Source of the DNA: Candidatus Eisenbacteria bacterium
GTDB taxonomy: Bacteria > Eisenbacteria > RBG-16-71-46 > SZUA-252
Direction: 5' to 3'
DNA: 48,052 nucleotides
NCBI GenBank assembly: GCA_035712245.1
Contig: DASTBC010000267.1
Location: 1 to 48,052 of the forward strand
Below, in pieces: positions 14,726 through 25,793 of the stretch (positions are counted from its first letter, which is position 1; the number at the start of each line of letters is the position of its first letter). The position numbers were made by a program, and so were the translations under genes. The notes under the pieces were generated by a model that had not been told where the DNA came from, did not search any database, and worked only from the letters and a program-made list of their open reading frames with translations.

Positions 14726-17369
14726 CGCCCGGGCCCGTGCGTTCGAGCACCTCCCGGAGCACGCGCAGGAGGCTCGTGGGCGTGTAGGGCTTCTGGACGA
14801 ACGTGACGTTCGGATCCGGAGGGACCTGGCCGAAGACCGACTCTTCCGTGAACCCCGACACGAAGACGACCTTCACGTCGGGAAAGATCTGGCGCACGCG
14901 CTCGGCGAGGGTGGCGCCGGACATCCGTGGCATCTTCACGTCGGTCAGCACGGCATGGAGCGGCCCCTCGTGCGTCTCGGCGATGGCGATCGCCTCGGCG
15001 CCGTTCTCCGCTTCCAGCACGTCGTATCCGTTCTCCTCGAGAGTCTGGCGCGCCATCGCGCGCAGCCCCACCTCGTCCTCGACGAGGAGCACCGTCTCGT
15101 GCGCCCGCGCGTGAAGCGGGGTCCTGTCCGCGCCGTTCGAACCCGAGACCGGGAGCTCCTCGGTCCGGATCGGCACGGCCGGCAGCTCGGTGCGCGGAAG
15201 GTAGACCCGGAAGGAGCTCCCCTGCCCCGGCTCGCTCGTGACCGTGATCGCTCCTCCGCTCTGCTTCACGATGCCGTACACCATCGAGAGTCCCAGTCCC
15301 GTTCCCTTCCCCATCTCCTTCGTCGTGAAGAAGGGCTCGAAGAGCCTGGCCCGCGTGGCCGCGTCCATGCCCATGCCGTTGTCCGTGACGGTGACCTCGG
15401 CGTACGCGCCCGGCGCGATGCCGGAGATGTCCTGCGCTGCGGCCTCGTCCACCTCGACGTTGCGGGTCTCGATCAGGATCTCGCCTCCCGCCGGCATGGC
15501 GTCGCGAGCATTCACGACCAGGTTCATGAGAACCTGCTCGACCTGGCCGAGGTCGGCCTTCACCGTGTGGAGCGAGGGATCGAGATCCATCTCCAGCGTC
15601 ACGAGGTCGCCCGTCAGCCTCTGGAGGAGCCCTTCCATCCCCCTCACCACGTCGTTCAGGTTGATCGGGATCGGACGCAGCATCTGCTTCCGTCCGAACG
15701 CGAGGAGCTGCGCCGTGAGCGCGCTGCCGCGCTGTCCGGCCCTCATGATCTCGTCCGCGTAGCTCCGGGCCAGATCCCCGCGCGTCAGCCGTCGCTGCAG
15801 GAGCTCGGCGTAGCCCAGGATCGTGGTGAGCAGGTTGTTGAAGTCGTGGGCCACGCCGCCCGCGAGCTGTCCGATCGCGCGCATCTTCTGGGACTGGACG
15901 ACTTCCTCTTCGAGTCGCTTTCGCTCGCTCACGTCCTCGACGACGCCCGTGAAGTACTCGGCTTCGCCGCGCTCGTCGGTGACCGGGGCGAGCGTGATCT
16001 GGCACCACACGCGGGACCCGTCCCCGCGCAGGAGCTCGCGCTCGACCTCGCAGATCCCCTCCTTCCACTCGCCGAGACCCTGGAGCACGTCGCCCTCGGG
16101 GCAGCCCTCCCGGTTCCTGAAGTCCTCCGGACGGACGAGATCCGTGATCGACATGAGGAGCAGCCGCTCGTGCGGGACGCCGAGGATCGCCCCGAGCTTC
16201 TGGTTGGCGCGAAGGATGCGGCCTTCCGCGCTGAAGTGGGCAATCCCGACCGCCGCCTGCTCGAAGGTCCCGCGGAAGCGCCGCTCGCTCTCGCGGAGCG
16301 AAGCCTCGGCGCGCATCCGCTCGCCGACCTCGGCCCGGAGACGGCTGACCGTGCGCGTGAGGCTCTCGGTCCGTTCCGCCACCTCCGCGGCCAGCCTGGC
16401 TTCCTGCTTCCTCAAGTCTTCGATCCGCCGCTCCCGCCTCCCGAGCGCCATCGAGAGGAAGAGCGCGACGAGGAGCGCCGCCGCGATCGCGATCGCATAG
16501 AGGAATGCCCCGATCGCATGGGTGGCGGCGAGGGACTGATCCAGGCCCCGCGCCGCGAGCACGCATCCGCCCAGCACCGGCGCCCTGGACTGCGCCACGA
16601 GGTACGTGCGGCCGTCCACCTCGATGCGGTGGATCACGGGCTTCGAAGCAGCCCGGTCGACGCAGCTGGTGACGGCTCCGAGCAGGGCGGGGCCGAGGTG
16701 ATCTCCGGTGACCGCCACCACCGACTGGAGGCGGTCCAGCACGAAGATCTCGCCGAATCCCGCTTCCGGGGAGTGCGCGATCTGCCGCTGGAGCGAGGAG
16801 ACGAGGACCTGCGCGACGAGGTAGCCACCCGTTCCCCCTCCGGGGAGCCGGATGGGTGTCGCGACCGCGATCGAGCGCTCCTGCTTCCCCGCCGCCCGGT
16901 TGTACGCGGTCGAGACATAGGTGCTCTCGCGGCTCGAGACTCCGCGAAACCAGTCGCGGTGCGCGAAGCTCTTCCCGATGACCGGCTGCTCGTAGGGATA
17001 GTCGGTCCACAGGATGCCGCTCGAGTCGGTGACGAAGGTGCGGTCCACACGCCCGTTCCCCTCGAGGAGCGAGCGCAAGATCTCGCGCGCCTTCCCCTCG
17101 TCCCGCGAGGCCGCGGCGGTGGCCAGGGCCGGGTTGCGGGAGTAGGCTTCGACGTACGAGGTGAGGCCCCGGAAGTACTCGTCCACCGCGGTGGAGCCGA
17201 GCTTGGCGACCGCGACCGCGCGCCGCCCCGCGCTCTCCTCGGCGCTCCGCACCGTGGAGCGCACGATGAGGTGCACGAGCCCGACCAGCGGGACAGCGGG
17301 GGCGAGGGCGAAGAGGAGGTAGCGCGCCAGGGATCGGGAGCGAGGTATGTGGATCAAGGGAATGGGCAC
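14715..17369 (-). CDS. Hybrid sensor histidine kinase with Cache, PAS and receiver domains
   Basis: 884 aa. Membrane helix (about 17-36), periplasmic Cache-type sensor (about 45-280: [23 protein letters not shown]), second helix (about 285-308), a coiled segment, a PAS domain (about 360-480, with [17 protein letters not shown]), then a HisKA dimerisation helix with H508 in GGVAHDFNN, and an HATPase domain with DNGMGMD and [10 protein letters not shown]-terminal receiver (about 760-878) has D810 in LTDVKMP and the KP of FVQKPYTP. The GGVAHDFNN class usually works with a receiver on the same chain, so signalling may be internal. No DNA-binding output lies next to it. The GTG start has GGGAGGGGG upstream. 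Confidence 0.93.
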   Translation of the reverse strand: MPIPLIHIPRSRSLARYLLFALAPAVPLVGLVHLIVRSTVRSAEESAGRRAVAVAKLGSTAVDEYFRGLTSYVEAYSRNPALATAAASRDEGKAREILRSLLEGNGRVDRTFVTDSSGILWTDYPYEQPVIGKSFAHRDWFRGVSSRESTYVSTAYNRAAGKQERSIAVATPIRLPGGGTGGYLVAQVLVSSLQRQIAHSPEAGFGEIFVLDRLQSVVAVTGDHLGPALLGAVTSCVDRAASKPVIHRIEVDGRTYLVAQSRAPVLGGCVLAARGLDQSLAATHAIGAFLYAIAIAAALLVALFLSMALGRRERRIEDLRKQEARLAAEVAERTESLTRTVSRLRAEVGERMRAEASLRESERRFRGTFEQAAVGIAHFSAEGRILRANQKLGAILGVPHERLLLMSITDLVRPEDFRNREGCPEGDVLQGLGEWKEGICEVERELLRGDGSRVWCQITLAPVTDERGEAEYFTGVVEDVSERKRLEEEVVQSQKMRAIGQLAGGVAHDFNNLLTTILGYAELLQRRLTRGDLARSYADEIMRAGQRGSALTAQLLAFGRKQMLRPIPINLNDVVRGMEGLLQRLTGDLVTLEMDLDPSLHTVKADLGQVEQVLMNLVVNARDAMPAGGEILIETRNVEVDEAAAQDISGIAPGAYAEVTVTDNGMGMDAATRARLFEPFFTTKEMGKGTGLGLSMVYGIVKQSGGAITVTSEPGQGSSFRVYLPRTELPAVPIRTEELPVSGSNGADRTPLHARAHETVLLVEDEVGLRAMARQTLEENGYDVLEAENGAEAIAIAETHEGPLHAVLTDVKMPRMSGATLAERVRQIFPDVKVVFVSGFTEESVFGQVPPDPNVTFVQKPYTPTSLLRVLREVLERTGPGVIP

Positions 17370-17442
17370 GAACGTCCCCCTCCCCGTAAAGATCGTGGCA
17401 TGCGGACCCGATCCGGTGTAGGACGGCTAAGGAGTGGCCGAG

Positions 17443-17466
17443 CGCGCTCCCGGAACCGGGTGCGCG
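17443..17466. promoter_or_regulatory. 24-bp dyad in a divergent intergenic region
   Basis: CGCGCTCCCGG and CCGGGTGCGCG pair around a 2-base centre, with 10 of 11 positions complementary. It lies in the 200-base gap between the divergent histidine kinase (start 17369) and the exported unknown (start 17570). The position and symmetry suit an operator for a dimeric regulator; a hairpin with a 2-base loop is less likely. The remainder of the gap shows no gene. Confidence 0.35.
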
Positions 17467-17569
17467 ACCTCCCGCGTGGTTTTCTCAAGTCTAATCCGTT
17501 GCGACGCGCGCGAGAACCCTCCCTCTGGGAGCCGACGCCGCGGAGCCCCCGGAACGGGAAGGAGCCGAC

Positions 17570-18600
17570 GTGACGATTGGAGCCGAACGGCGCCGGGCCC
17601 GGACCCTGGCCCTGGGGTTCGTGGGCGCCATGCTGGTCTCGGCCGGAGGCGTGCGGGCCGCTCGCACGTCCACCACGCCCCCCCTGCCCGCGACGCCCAC
17701 GGCCGCCGCGACGGCGGCGCCGGAACGCGACCGGTTCGACGCGCACTGGCAGGACGGCAAGGCCGAGCTGAACGGCTATCGCTACTCCGTCACTCGCTAC
17801 GGGCAGCGGCGCGACGGGACGGCGGTCCTGATCTACGTCACGGAGCCCATGAGCGAGAGCCGGCGGGTGAAGGTGGACGACCCCAAGGAGAACCCGAAGG
17901 ACGTGTTCGAGGCGCTCAAGGTGAACTTCGTGCGCGAGTTCCGGACGGGGATCTACGATTACCACACCCTCGGGTCCGTGTTCACCCGCACGCGAGACTT
18001 CTCCCCCGCCAAGATCACCTTCAGCAGCGCCGAGTGGTGCGGCCATGTGTTCGAGGAGATGATCTTCCACCGGCACCACGTGGCCGACCGGTACCAGAGC
18101 TACTTCGAGGGTGAGTCGGACCTGAAGCGGCTCACGCTGCAGAAGGGCGCGCTCGCCGAGGAGGAGCTCCTGGTTCGGCTCCGAGGACTTCGCGGGGACT
18201 GGATCCGTCCCGGCGAGCGGAAGACGGTTCCCTTCCTCCCCTCGGCGTTCCACCGCAGGCTCACGCACCGGCCCCTCGTCTGGAGCGAGGCGAAGCTGGA
18301 CCGCGCGCGAAGCCTGGAGACGGTGCGCGTTCCCGCGGGACGCTTCGAGACGAGCGTGGTGACGGTGCGGACGGAGCAGCGCGTGGGCCGGTTCTGGATC
18401 GAGTCCGCCTATCCCCACCGGATCATCCGGTGGGAGTGGACCGGCTCGACTTCGGGCGGCGGGCGCCGGGACGAGGCGCTCGACCGCGGAGAGCTGACCG
18501 GCAGCTCGCGCCTCGCGTACTGGAAGCTGAACGGCCCGGAGGGCGAGCGGTACCGGCGGGAGCTGGGGCTCCCGCCGGCGTCCGCCCCCTCGTCGCAGGC

Positions 18601-18619
<19 letters not shown>
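17570..18619 (+). CDS. Exported protein of unknown function
   Basis: 349 aa, starting GTG with AGGAG seven bases upstream. A signal peptide (about 1-30) is followed by a Thr/Ala/Pro linker, then a soluble domain: [27 protein letters not shown], a segment with [16 protein letters not shown], and [12 protein letters not shown]. The C-terminal part ([17 protein letters not shown] ... [14 protein letters not shown]) resembles the beta-strand-rich DUF3108/LolA-like lipoprotein-carrier fold by pattern only. It is probably periplasmic. Its last 19 bases overlap the convergent aceA 3' end. No specific function is claimed. Confidence 0.75.
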
Positions 18620-20088
<1,469 letters not shown>

Positions 20089-20123
20089 GAGGGGACCTCC
20101 TTCGTGCCCGTCCATCCGTGGAG

Positions 20124-21731
20124 TCAGTGAGGCCTCGGCGGCTCGAGCCGCTCGTAGGCCGGTATCGTCAGGAACGCCTCCAATTCCGGAGACGTGGAGA
20201 GTCGTTCGAACAGCTCGCGCGCTTCGGGGAATCGCCCGCCCCGGAAGCGCTCGGGGCCGGTCTCCTTCTCGATTCTCGCCATCTCCTCGTCCGCGATCGC
20301 GCGCAGGAGCGCCGCGTCGACGACGCGCCCATCCTCGAGCGCCGCCCGATGGTGGATCCACTGCCACACCTGCGCGCGTGAGATCTCCGCGGTCGCGGCG
20401 TCCTCCATCAGGTTGTAGAGGGGGACGCATCCGAGGCCCCGGAGCCAGGCCTCGAGGTACTGGACGCCGACCCGGACGTTCTGGCGAAGCCCCTCTTCGG
20501 TTCGGGTGCCGCGCGGGACTTCGAGGAGCTCGTGGGCAGAGACGCGGACGTCCTCGCGCAGGCGGTCGAGCTGGTTGGGTCCCGACATCACCGCTTCGAA
20601 GACCTCTCGCGCGACGGGGACGAGCCCGGGGTGGGCCACCCAGGTCCCGTCGTGTCCGTCGGTCACCTCGCGGAGCTTGTCCGCGCGGACCTTCTCGAGC
20701 GCGATCCGGCTCGCATCGGCGTCGTTCCGGATCGGGATCTGCGCCGCCATCCCTCCCATCGCGTGCACGCCGCGGCGATGGCACGTGCGGATGGCGAGCT
20801 GCGTGTACGCGCGCAGGAAGGGCTGCTGCATCGTCACCTGCGAGCGGTCCGGCAGCACCGCCGCGGGATCGTCCCGGCGCGTCTTGATGAAGGAGAAGAT
20901 GTAGTCCCACCGGCCGCAGTTGAGCCCCGCCGAGTGCTCGCGCAGCTCGTACAGGATCTCGTCCATCTGGAAAGCGGCGGGGAGCGTCTCGATGAGCACG
21001 GTCGCGCGGATCGTGCCGCGCGGGATTCCGAGCGCCGCCTGCGCGGCGAGGAACACGTCGTTCCAGAGCCGGGCTTCGAGGTGGTGCTCGAGCTTGGGCA
21101 GATAGAAGTACGGCCCCGTGCCGCGCTCGAGGAGCGCGCGCGCGTTGTGGAAGAAGTAGAGCCCGAAGTCGAAGAGACACCCGGGCGCCAAGGCCCCATC
21201 CACCAGGAGATGGCGCTCGGGGAGGTGGAGCCCGCGGGGACGCACGAGGAGGGTCGCCGTGCGCTCGTTCAGGCGGTACTGCTTGCCCGTCGCGGGGTCC
21301 GTGTACTCGATCGTCCCGCGGATCGCGTCCCGGAGGTTCCTCTGCCCCTGGAGGTTGTTGTCCCACGTCGGAGCGTTCGAGTCCTCGAAGTCGGCCATGA
21401 AGCAGTTCGCGCCGGAGTTGAGCGCGTTGATGACCATCTTCCGGTCGACGGGGCCCGTGATCTCGACGGTGCGTGTGGTCAGGTCGGACGGGATCGACGG
21501 CCCCTTCCAGTCACCCTCCCGGATCGCGCGCGTCTCGACGAGGAAGTCGAGCGGCGTCCCGGCGTCGAGACGGTCCCGGCGCGCGGCGAGCAGCGACTCG
21601 ACCGTGGGCCGGAAGCGCCTCGTGAGATCGGCCACGAACGCGAGAGCGTCGTCCGTCAGGATCTCTTCGTAACCGGCACGAATCGTCCCTTCGATCTCGA
21701 TTCCCGTGCTGTTGTCCGCGCGCGTGACCAT
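20124..21731 (-). CDS. aceB: Malate synthase A
   Basis: 535 aa from the ATG at 21731. It condenses glyoxylate with acetyl-CoA to malate. Motifs of the A isoform are clear: [12 protein letters not shown] (112-123), RPRGLHL (164-170, with the catalytic Arg), the [16 protein letters not shown] stretch with the metal-binding Glu (about 248), [11 protein letters not shown] (273-283, metal-binding Asp), and [10 protein letters not shown]. Length is normal for the A form. An upstream in-frame ATG at 21800 would place the start inside the operator dyad region, so the internal ATG is preferred. It leads the aceBA operon and diverges from an ScfR/RamB-like regulator. Confidence 0.96.
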   Translation of the reverse strand: MVTRADNSTGIEIEGTIRAGYEEILTDDALAFVADLTRRFRPTVESLLAARRDRLDAGTPLDFLVETRAIREGDWKGPSIPSDLTTRTVEITGPVDRKMVINALNSGANCFMADFEDSNAPTWDNNLQGQRNLRDAIRGTIEYTDPATGKQYRLNERTATLLVRPRGLHLPERHLLVDGALAPGCLFDFGLYFFHNARALLERGTGPYFYLPKLEHHLEARLWNDVFLAAQAALGIPRGTIRATVLIETLPAAFQMDEILYELREHSAGLNCGRWDYIFSFIKTRRDDPAAVLPDRSQVTMQQPFLRAYTQLAIRTCHRRGVHAMGGMAAQIPIRNDADASRIALEKVRADKLREVTDGHDGTWVAHPGLVPVAREVFEAVMSGPNQLDRLREDVRVSAHELLEVPRGTRTEEGLRQNVRVGVQYLEAWLRGLGCVPLYNLMEDAATAEISRAQVWQWIHHRAALEDGRVVDAALLRAIADEEMARIEKETGPERFRGGRFPEARELFERLSTSPELEAFLTIPAYERLEPPRPH

Positions 21732-21740
21732 GACAAGAGT

Positions 21741-21846
21741 TTGACAGCATGGTTCAGGAAAATCCAGATAATTTATTGCTGTAACACAAATTACAGCCAT
21801 TTCACTAACTGTGTCCAGTTGCTGTAAATCAGTAAATCATGTAAAC
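21741..21846. promoter_or_regulatory. Operator/promoter region between aceBA and the ScfR-like regulator
   Basis: An exact 7-bp dyad, GCTGTAA (21778-21784) and TTACAGC (21791-21797), is separated by six bases. TTGCTGTAA occurs at 21776-21784 and again at 21819-21827/8, and a related TTGACAGC lies at 21741-21748. GTAAA recurs at 21832 and 21841. The segment is strikingly A/T-rich for this genome. These are plausible binding sites for the adjacent regulator controlling aceBA and itself. Binding is inference from the divergent arrangement and from RamB/PrpR precedents. Confidence 0.65.
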
Positions 21847-21853
21847 TCCCGGT

Positions 21854-23296
21854 ATGGGACGCGAGACCACGACGGGTCTTGGAAAGCGCGTGCGGGCCTT
21901 GCGCTTGCGGGAGGGGCTCACGCAATCGGCGATGGCGGCGCGGCTTGGGATCTCGCCTTCCTACCTGAACCTGATCGAGAGCGACCGCCGTCCCCTGAGC
22001 GCGAATCTTCTCCTGGCTCTTGCCCAGGCGTTCAGCCTGGACCTCCGATCCTTCGCGGGAAGCGTGGACACGAAGCTCGTGGCCGACCTCTCCGAGGTGT
22101 TCGGGGATCCGCTCTTCGAGGACCGGGCTCCGAGCCAGCGGGAGCTGGGCGAGTTCGTCGCTGGAAACCCCGAGGTCGCGCGGGCGGTGATCCACCTCCA
22201 TCACGCCTACACCGAAGCGCGGGCCTCGGCGGAGTCGATCGCCGCCGAGGTGGTGGACCGCCAGGACCTCTCCGGCGTGGACCGCGCCGGCCTCGCGGCC
22301 GAGGAGGTCTCGGACCTGATCCAGCGCCACGTCAACCACTTCCCCGAGCTGGAGGCGGAGGCCGAGCGCGTCGGCGCGGACGCGAAGCTGCACGAGCACG
22401 ACTTCTTCGAGGGAATGGCCCTGTACCTCGAGCGAAAGCACCGCGTCCGCGTGCGCGTCCTGCGCATGGCGGAGATGAAGGAGGCGGTGCGGCGCTTCGA
22501 CCCCGAGCGGCTGGAGCTCTGCCTCTCCGAGGTGCTGCGCCGGGGCTCGCGCAACTTCCAGCTCGCCCACCAGGTCGCGCTGCTGACCTGTCCCGACACC
22601 CTCGACCGGATCGCCTCGGACTCCACGCTCACCTCGGCCGAGTCGCGCGCGCTCTGCCGTGTGGCGCTGGCCAACTACTTCGCCGGCGCGCTCCTCATGC
22701 CGTACGAGGCCTTCTACCGAGCCGCCGAGGAGGAGCGATACGACACGGACTTGCTGGAGCATCGCTTCCGCGCCAACTTCGAGCAGATCTGCCACCGGCT
22801 CACGACCCTCAACCGAGCCGGCATGCGCGGAATCCCCTTCCACATGGTGCGCGTGGACATCGCCGGGAACATCTCGAAGAAGTTCAGCGCGACCGGGCTG
22901 CGTTTCCCCCGGTTCGGCGGGCTCTGCCCCCTCTGGAACGTCCACGCCGCGTTCCTCCAGCCGAATGTCATCCGCGCCCAGCTCGACCGTCTCCCGGACG
23001 GCACGATGTACTTCTCGATCGCCCGCACCATCCGGAAGCATCGCGGCGGATACCGCACGCCCGAGGTCATGTACTCCGTGGGACTGGGATGCGACGTGGA
23101 GTCGGCGCGGCGGATGGTCTACGCCGACGGCTTCGATCTCGCGAACCCCGCCGGCGCCGCGCCGGTGGGGATCACCTGCCGCCTGTGCGAGCGCCTCGAC
23201 TGCAGGGCCAGGGCGTTCCCCTCGATCTACCAGCCGCTGCGCGTGGACGAGAACGCGCGCGGCGTCTCCTTCTTCACGAGGCCGGGGAAGGAGTAG
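21854..23296 (+). CDS. ScfR/RamB/PrpR-type transcriptional regulator
   Basis: 480 aa. An XRE-type helix-turn-helix (about 9-63, LREGLTQSAMAARLGISPSYLNLIESD split across the motif) is followed by a long IrrE-like/DUF955 region with the family segment ALCRVALANYFAGALLMPYEAF (about 262-284), which lacks the HExxH zinc motif. A C-terminal DUF2083-like domain carries C442, C445 and C450 (CRLCERLDC), comparable to the cysteines that bind an Fe-S cluster in mycobacterial PrpR. Relatives RamB and PrpR control acetate, glyoxylate and propionate genes and sense short-chain acyl-CoA. It is transcribed divergently from aceBA, so control of the glyoxylate shunt is the natural reading. Confidence 0.9.
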   Translation: MGRETTTGLGKRVRALRLREGLTQSAMAARLGISPSYLNLIESDRRPLSANLLLALAQAFSLDLRSFAGSVDTKLVADLSEVFGDPLFEDRAPSQRELGEFVAGNPEVARAVIHLHHAYTEARASAESIAAEVVDRQDLSGVDRAGLAAEEVSDLIQRHVNHFPELEAEAERVGADAKLHEHDFFEGMALYLERKHRVRVRVLRMAEMKEAVRRFDPERLELCLSEVLRRGSRNFQLAHQVALLTCPDTLDRIASDSTLTSAESRALCRVALANYFAGALLMPYEAFYRAAEEERYDTDLLEHRFRANFEQICHRLTTLNRAGMRGIPFHMVRVDIAGNISKKFSATGLRFPRFGGLCPLWNVHAAFLQPNVIRAQLDRLPDGTMYFSIARTIRKHRGGYRTPEVMYSVGLGCDVESARRMVYADGFDLANPAGAAPVGITCRLCERLDCRARAFPSIYQPLRVDENARGVSFFTRPGKE

Positions 23297-23340
23297 GTCC
23301 TCCAGAGCAGGTTGGGAAAAGCCCTCTTCACGGGACCACT

Positions 23341-23383
23341 AGCCCGGGCCTCAACTTGCTGCACAGCAAGTAGGGTGCGGGCT
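23341..23383. terminator. Nested hairpin downstream of the regulator
   Basis: An exact CTTGCTG/CAGCAAG pair (23355-23361/23364-23370) is nested in outer arms AGCCCG/CGGGCT (23341-23346/23378-23383). It lies 44 bases after the regulator stop and 18 bases beyond the stop of a small minus-strand ORF, so it could end transcription from both sides. No U-tract is present, so Rho-independent termination is not assured. Confidence 0.45.
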
Positions 23384-23401
23384 GGAGCGGGTACGGCGGG
23401 A

Positions 23402-23530
23402 CTAGGCCTGGGTGACCTCGTAGATCAGGAGCTGCGCCACGGTCCAGAGCACGAGGGCGATCCCGGTGACCGGTAAGGTCATGGCCAGGACGAAGCGGAT
23501 CCCGATGCCGCGAATGCTGGGGTGGCGCAT
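23402..23530 (-). CDS. Small single-helix membrane protein, uncharacterised
   Basis: 42 aa: a short basic N-terminus (MRHPSIRGIGIR), one strong membrane helix (about 13-36) and a short polar tail ending EVTQA. The size and profile are those of a genuine small membrane protein, and the stop lies just before a hairpin. No strong ribosome binding site is visible, and no family is recognised. It could also be a remnant of a longer sensor protein's first helix. Confidence 0.4.
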   Translation of the reverse strand: MRHPSIRGIGIRFVLAMTLPVTGIALVLWTVAQLLIYEVTQA

Positions 23531-23677
23531 GGAACGTATATCGGCCGGGTTCACGAAGACTTGACATCAAGTCGGGCGCCCGGGGTCCCAAGTAGTGCTT
23601 GGGGGCCACCGCCCGCCGTGCCAGGATCAGGGGGTCCCCCGGAACACCTTCTTCGCCGGACTCCGGGCCGTGTTCAC

Positions 23678-24412
23678 GTGAGAACTCGTCGCTGGGCTCT
23701 ACTGTCCTGCGTAGGGCTCCTTGTGATGCTCCAGGGGGCCCTGGCCGATCCGGCACAGGAACGTCCTCCCTGTGCGAGCGACTCAGCCATCCCGTCGTCC
23801 ATGGTGCATCGTGCGGACAGCATCCTTGTCGGACTTGTGGGACGGGAGCACTTCGAGCGCCACCTCACCCTGGAACACTGCCACTGGCACGACCCCACCG
23901 CTTCGCACTGGCGCGCCACAGGCCTCTACTTCGAGGCCGTCCCCTACTGGGGAATCGTCTACCGATTCCGTGTGCCCGGGAAGCCCTTCATCGATCAGAT
24001 CGTGCAGGTGAACCTGACTCCTGGCGGACGGCTTCATCCGCTGCACGACCGCCTGGACATCGCAGCTTGCGCCGAGAATCCTCGCGAGTGCGAATTCCCG
24101 TTCGATGAGGCAGCCGCCGTCCATATTGCCCGAAACGGTGGCCTCGAGGAGGGGCTCAAGCCGTGGCGAACGGGGTTCACGTACAACCCCGAGTACGGAT
24201 TCATCTGGACCGTGGCCAACACGCTCGTGGTCAAGGAGGATGGATGCAGCTCGGAGGGAAGGACGTACCTCATTGACGCGAACAGCGGTGAAATCGTCGC
24301 CCGGCACATGTGGACGTCGATCTGCTGCTACGGGCTGAATTCGCTACCGGGCGGCTTGTCCCGTCCGGTCCACAACCACCTCGCCGTCCTTCATCACCCA
24401 CCGGACGCGTGA
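23678..24412 (+). CDS. Exported PepSY-like protein
   Basis: 244 aa from the GTG at 23678, chosen because it directly precedes a signal peptide (RTRRWALLSCVGLLVMLQGA, cleavage after ALA near residue 24). The mature part contains EHCHWHDPTASHW and paired strands such as FRVPGKPFIDQIVQVNLTPG. DEAAAVHIARNGG with the later TYLIDANSGEIVARHMW resembles the PepSY fold, where a helix is followed by strands ending in D-x-x-x-G-E. Role unknown; PepSY domains often accompany or inhibit proteases. The last 69 bases run antisense to the 3' end of the amidohydrolase gene, so the C-terminal 22 residues may be secondary read-through sequence. Confidence 0.65.
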   Translation: MRTRRWALLSCVGLLVMLQGALADPAQERPPCASDSAIPSSMVHRADSILVGLVGREHFERHLTLEHCHWHDPTASHWRATGLYFEAVPYWGIVYRFRVPGKPFIDQIVQVNLTPGGRLHPLHDRLDIAACAENPRECEFPFDEAAAVHIARNGGLEEGLKPWRTGFTYNPEYGFIWTVANTLVVKEDGCSSEGRTYLIDANSGEIVARHMWTSICCYGLNSLPGGLSRPVHNHLAVLHHPPDA

Positions 24413-25681
24413 TACCACCGCCTCGATATCGGTGAGCGGATCCCCCTCGACCGCCACGATGTCCGCGTAGTATCCGGGCGCGATCGCGCCCAGCTCTTTC
24501 TCCATCCCGAGCAGCGCCGCGCCGTTCACGGTCGCGGTCGCCAAGGCCTGCGCCGGGGTCATCCCGGCCTCGACGAACCACCGCAGCTCGCGCGTGTTCT
24601 CGCCGCACATCGTGAAGAGCGCGTCCGATCCCATGGCGATCTTCACCTTGGCCTTCACCGCGCGCCGCAGGGTTTCCAGATTCCGCCCGCGGTACGCGTT
24701 CAGCCCGGCCACGACCGACGCGTCGTATCCGAAGATCGAGGCGTTCTCGGCGTAGTACCGGTTGTGGTCGATCGTGGGCACGTAGAACGTGCCGCGCCGC
24801 GCCATCTCGCGCAGCGTCGCGTCATCCAAGTCGGTCGCGTGCTCCACGGACGTCGCTCCCGCGCGCACGGCATCGCGCGCGCCGTCGGGGCCGTACGAAT
24901 GGATCGCCACGCGCTTCCCTCTCGCGCGCGCCACGTCCACCGCGGCCTCCATCTCCTCGTACGTGAAGGTCTGCTCCCCGCTCACGTCCGCGGCGCTCCC
25001 GGTCGAGCCGAACATCTTGATCACGTCCGCTCCCGCGGCGATGTTCTGCCGCACGACTCGCAGCACGCCGTCCACCCCGTCCGCGCGCCCGCCCATGGGA
25101 AGCTCCTCCCCGGGCTTGAACGGCATGTACGTGGTGTGGAGCCCGTACCCGCAGACGAACATCCGCGGCCCGACGATCGAGCCTCGCGCGATGAGATCGC
25201 GAAGCGAGAGGTCCATGTAATCCCAGGAGCCCAGGTCCCGGACCGTCGTCACCCCGGCCCCGAGCGTCCGGCGCGCGTTCTCCTGAGCGAGAAAGACGGT
25301 CTCCGCGGTGCGGCGTGAGGTGAGCTGCTGCCATGGGTTCGATCCAGGCGTTCCGTCCCACGAGTACGTGAGGTGGGTATGCGCGTCGATCAGCCCTGGA
25401 ATCGCGGTGTAGCGCGAGAGGTCGAGAACCGCCGCGCCGTCCGGCACTGCCACGCGGGCGGCGGGACCGGCCGCACGGATCCGATCGCCCGCCACGACCA
25501 CGACGGCGTTCGGGACCACGCCGCCGCGGCCGTCCACGAGGCGGCCGAACCGAATGGCCGTGACCGGGGCGGAAGTCGAAGGAACGGTGGGCGAGGCGGG
25601 AGTCGCCGTGTCGGCGGCGGAATTCCCGGCGAGCGCCGCGAGCACCAGAGCCGCCGCGAGGAGGTGCCGGATCGAAACCAT
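24344..25681 (-). CDS. Exported metal-dependent amidohydrolase
   Basis: 445 aa. A signal peptide (about 1-23) is followed by the amidohydrolase fold. Metal-binding residues are all visible: H101 and H103 in DAHTHL, K222 in DVIKMFGS (carboxylated lysine), H261 in AIHSYG, H281 in VEHATD and D353 in GSDAL. The arrangement is that of the imidazolonepropionase-like/Xaa-Pro dipeptidase (Sgx9260-type) group, which hydrolyses acyl-amino acids or dipeptides. It is probably periplasmic. Substrate cannot be set from sequence. It ends convergent with, and overlapping, the PepSY-like gene. Confidence 0.92.
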   Translation of the reverse strand: MVSIRHLLAAALVLAALAGNSAADTATPASPTVPSTSAPVTAIRFGRLVDGRGGVVPNAVVVVAGDRIRAAGPAARVAVPDGAAVLDLSRYTAIPGLIDAHTHLTYSWDGTPGSNPWQQLTSRRTAETVFLAQENARRTLGAGVTTVRDLGSWDYMDLSLRDLIARGSIVGPRMFVCGYGLHTTYMPFKPGEELPMGGRADGVDGVLRVVRQNIAAGADVIKMFGSTGSAADVSGEQTFTYEEMEAAVDVARARGKRVAIHSYGPDGARDAVRAGATSVEHATDLDDATLREMARRGTFYVPTIDHNRYYAENASIFGYDASVVAGLNAYRGRNLETLRRAVKAKVKIAMGSDALFTMCGENTRELRWFVEAGMTPAQALATATVNGAALLGMEKELGAIAPGYYADIVAVEGDPLTDIEAVVSRVRWVMKDGEVVVDRTGQAAR

Positions 25682-25793
25682 CGCCGGAGGCTACCACGAA
25701 GCGAGGACCGCGCGCACTTCGGGCCCTCCCGTCGACGCCCTCGCACATCTTGCCCCTTGCGCCCCACCGCGGCACCGCCATACTCCCCCGCTG

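Noticed and set aside
20089-21366. N-terminal extension of isocitrate lyase through aceB
   Set aside because: This phase overlaps aceB, has shadow-like composition, and an ATG with GGAGG at 20088 gives the normal protein.
23522-23677. Longer N-terminus for the PepSY-like protein from an ATG at 23522
   Set aside because: It would place about 52 Pro/Gly-rich residues before a clear signal peptide; the GTG at 23678 starts the signal peptide directly.
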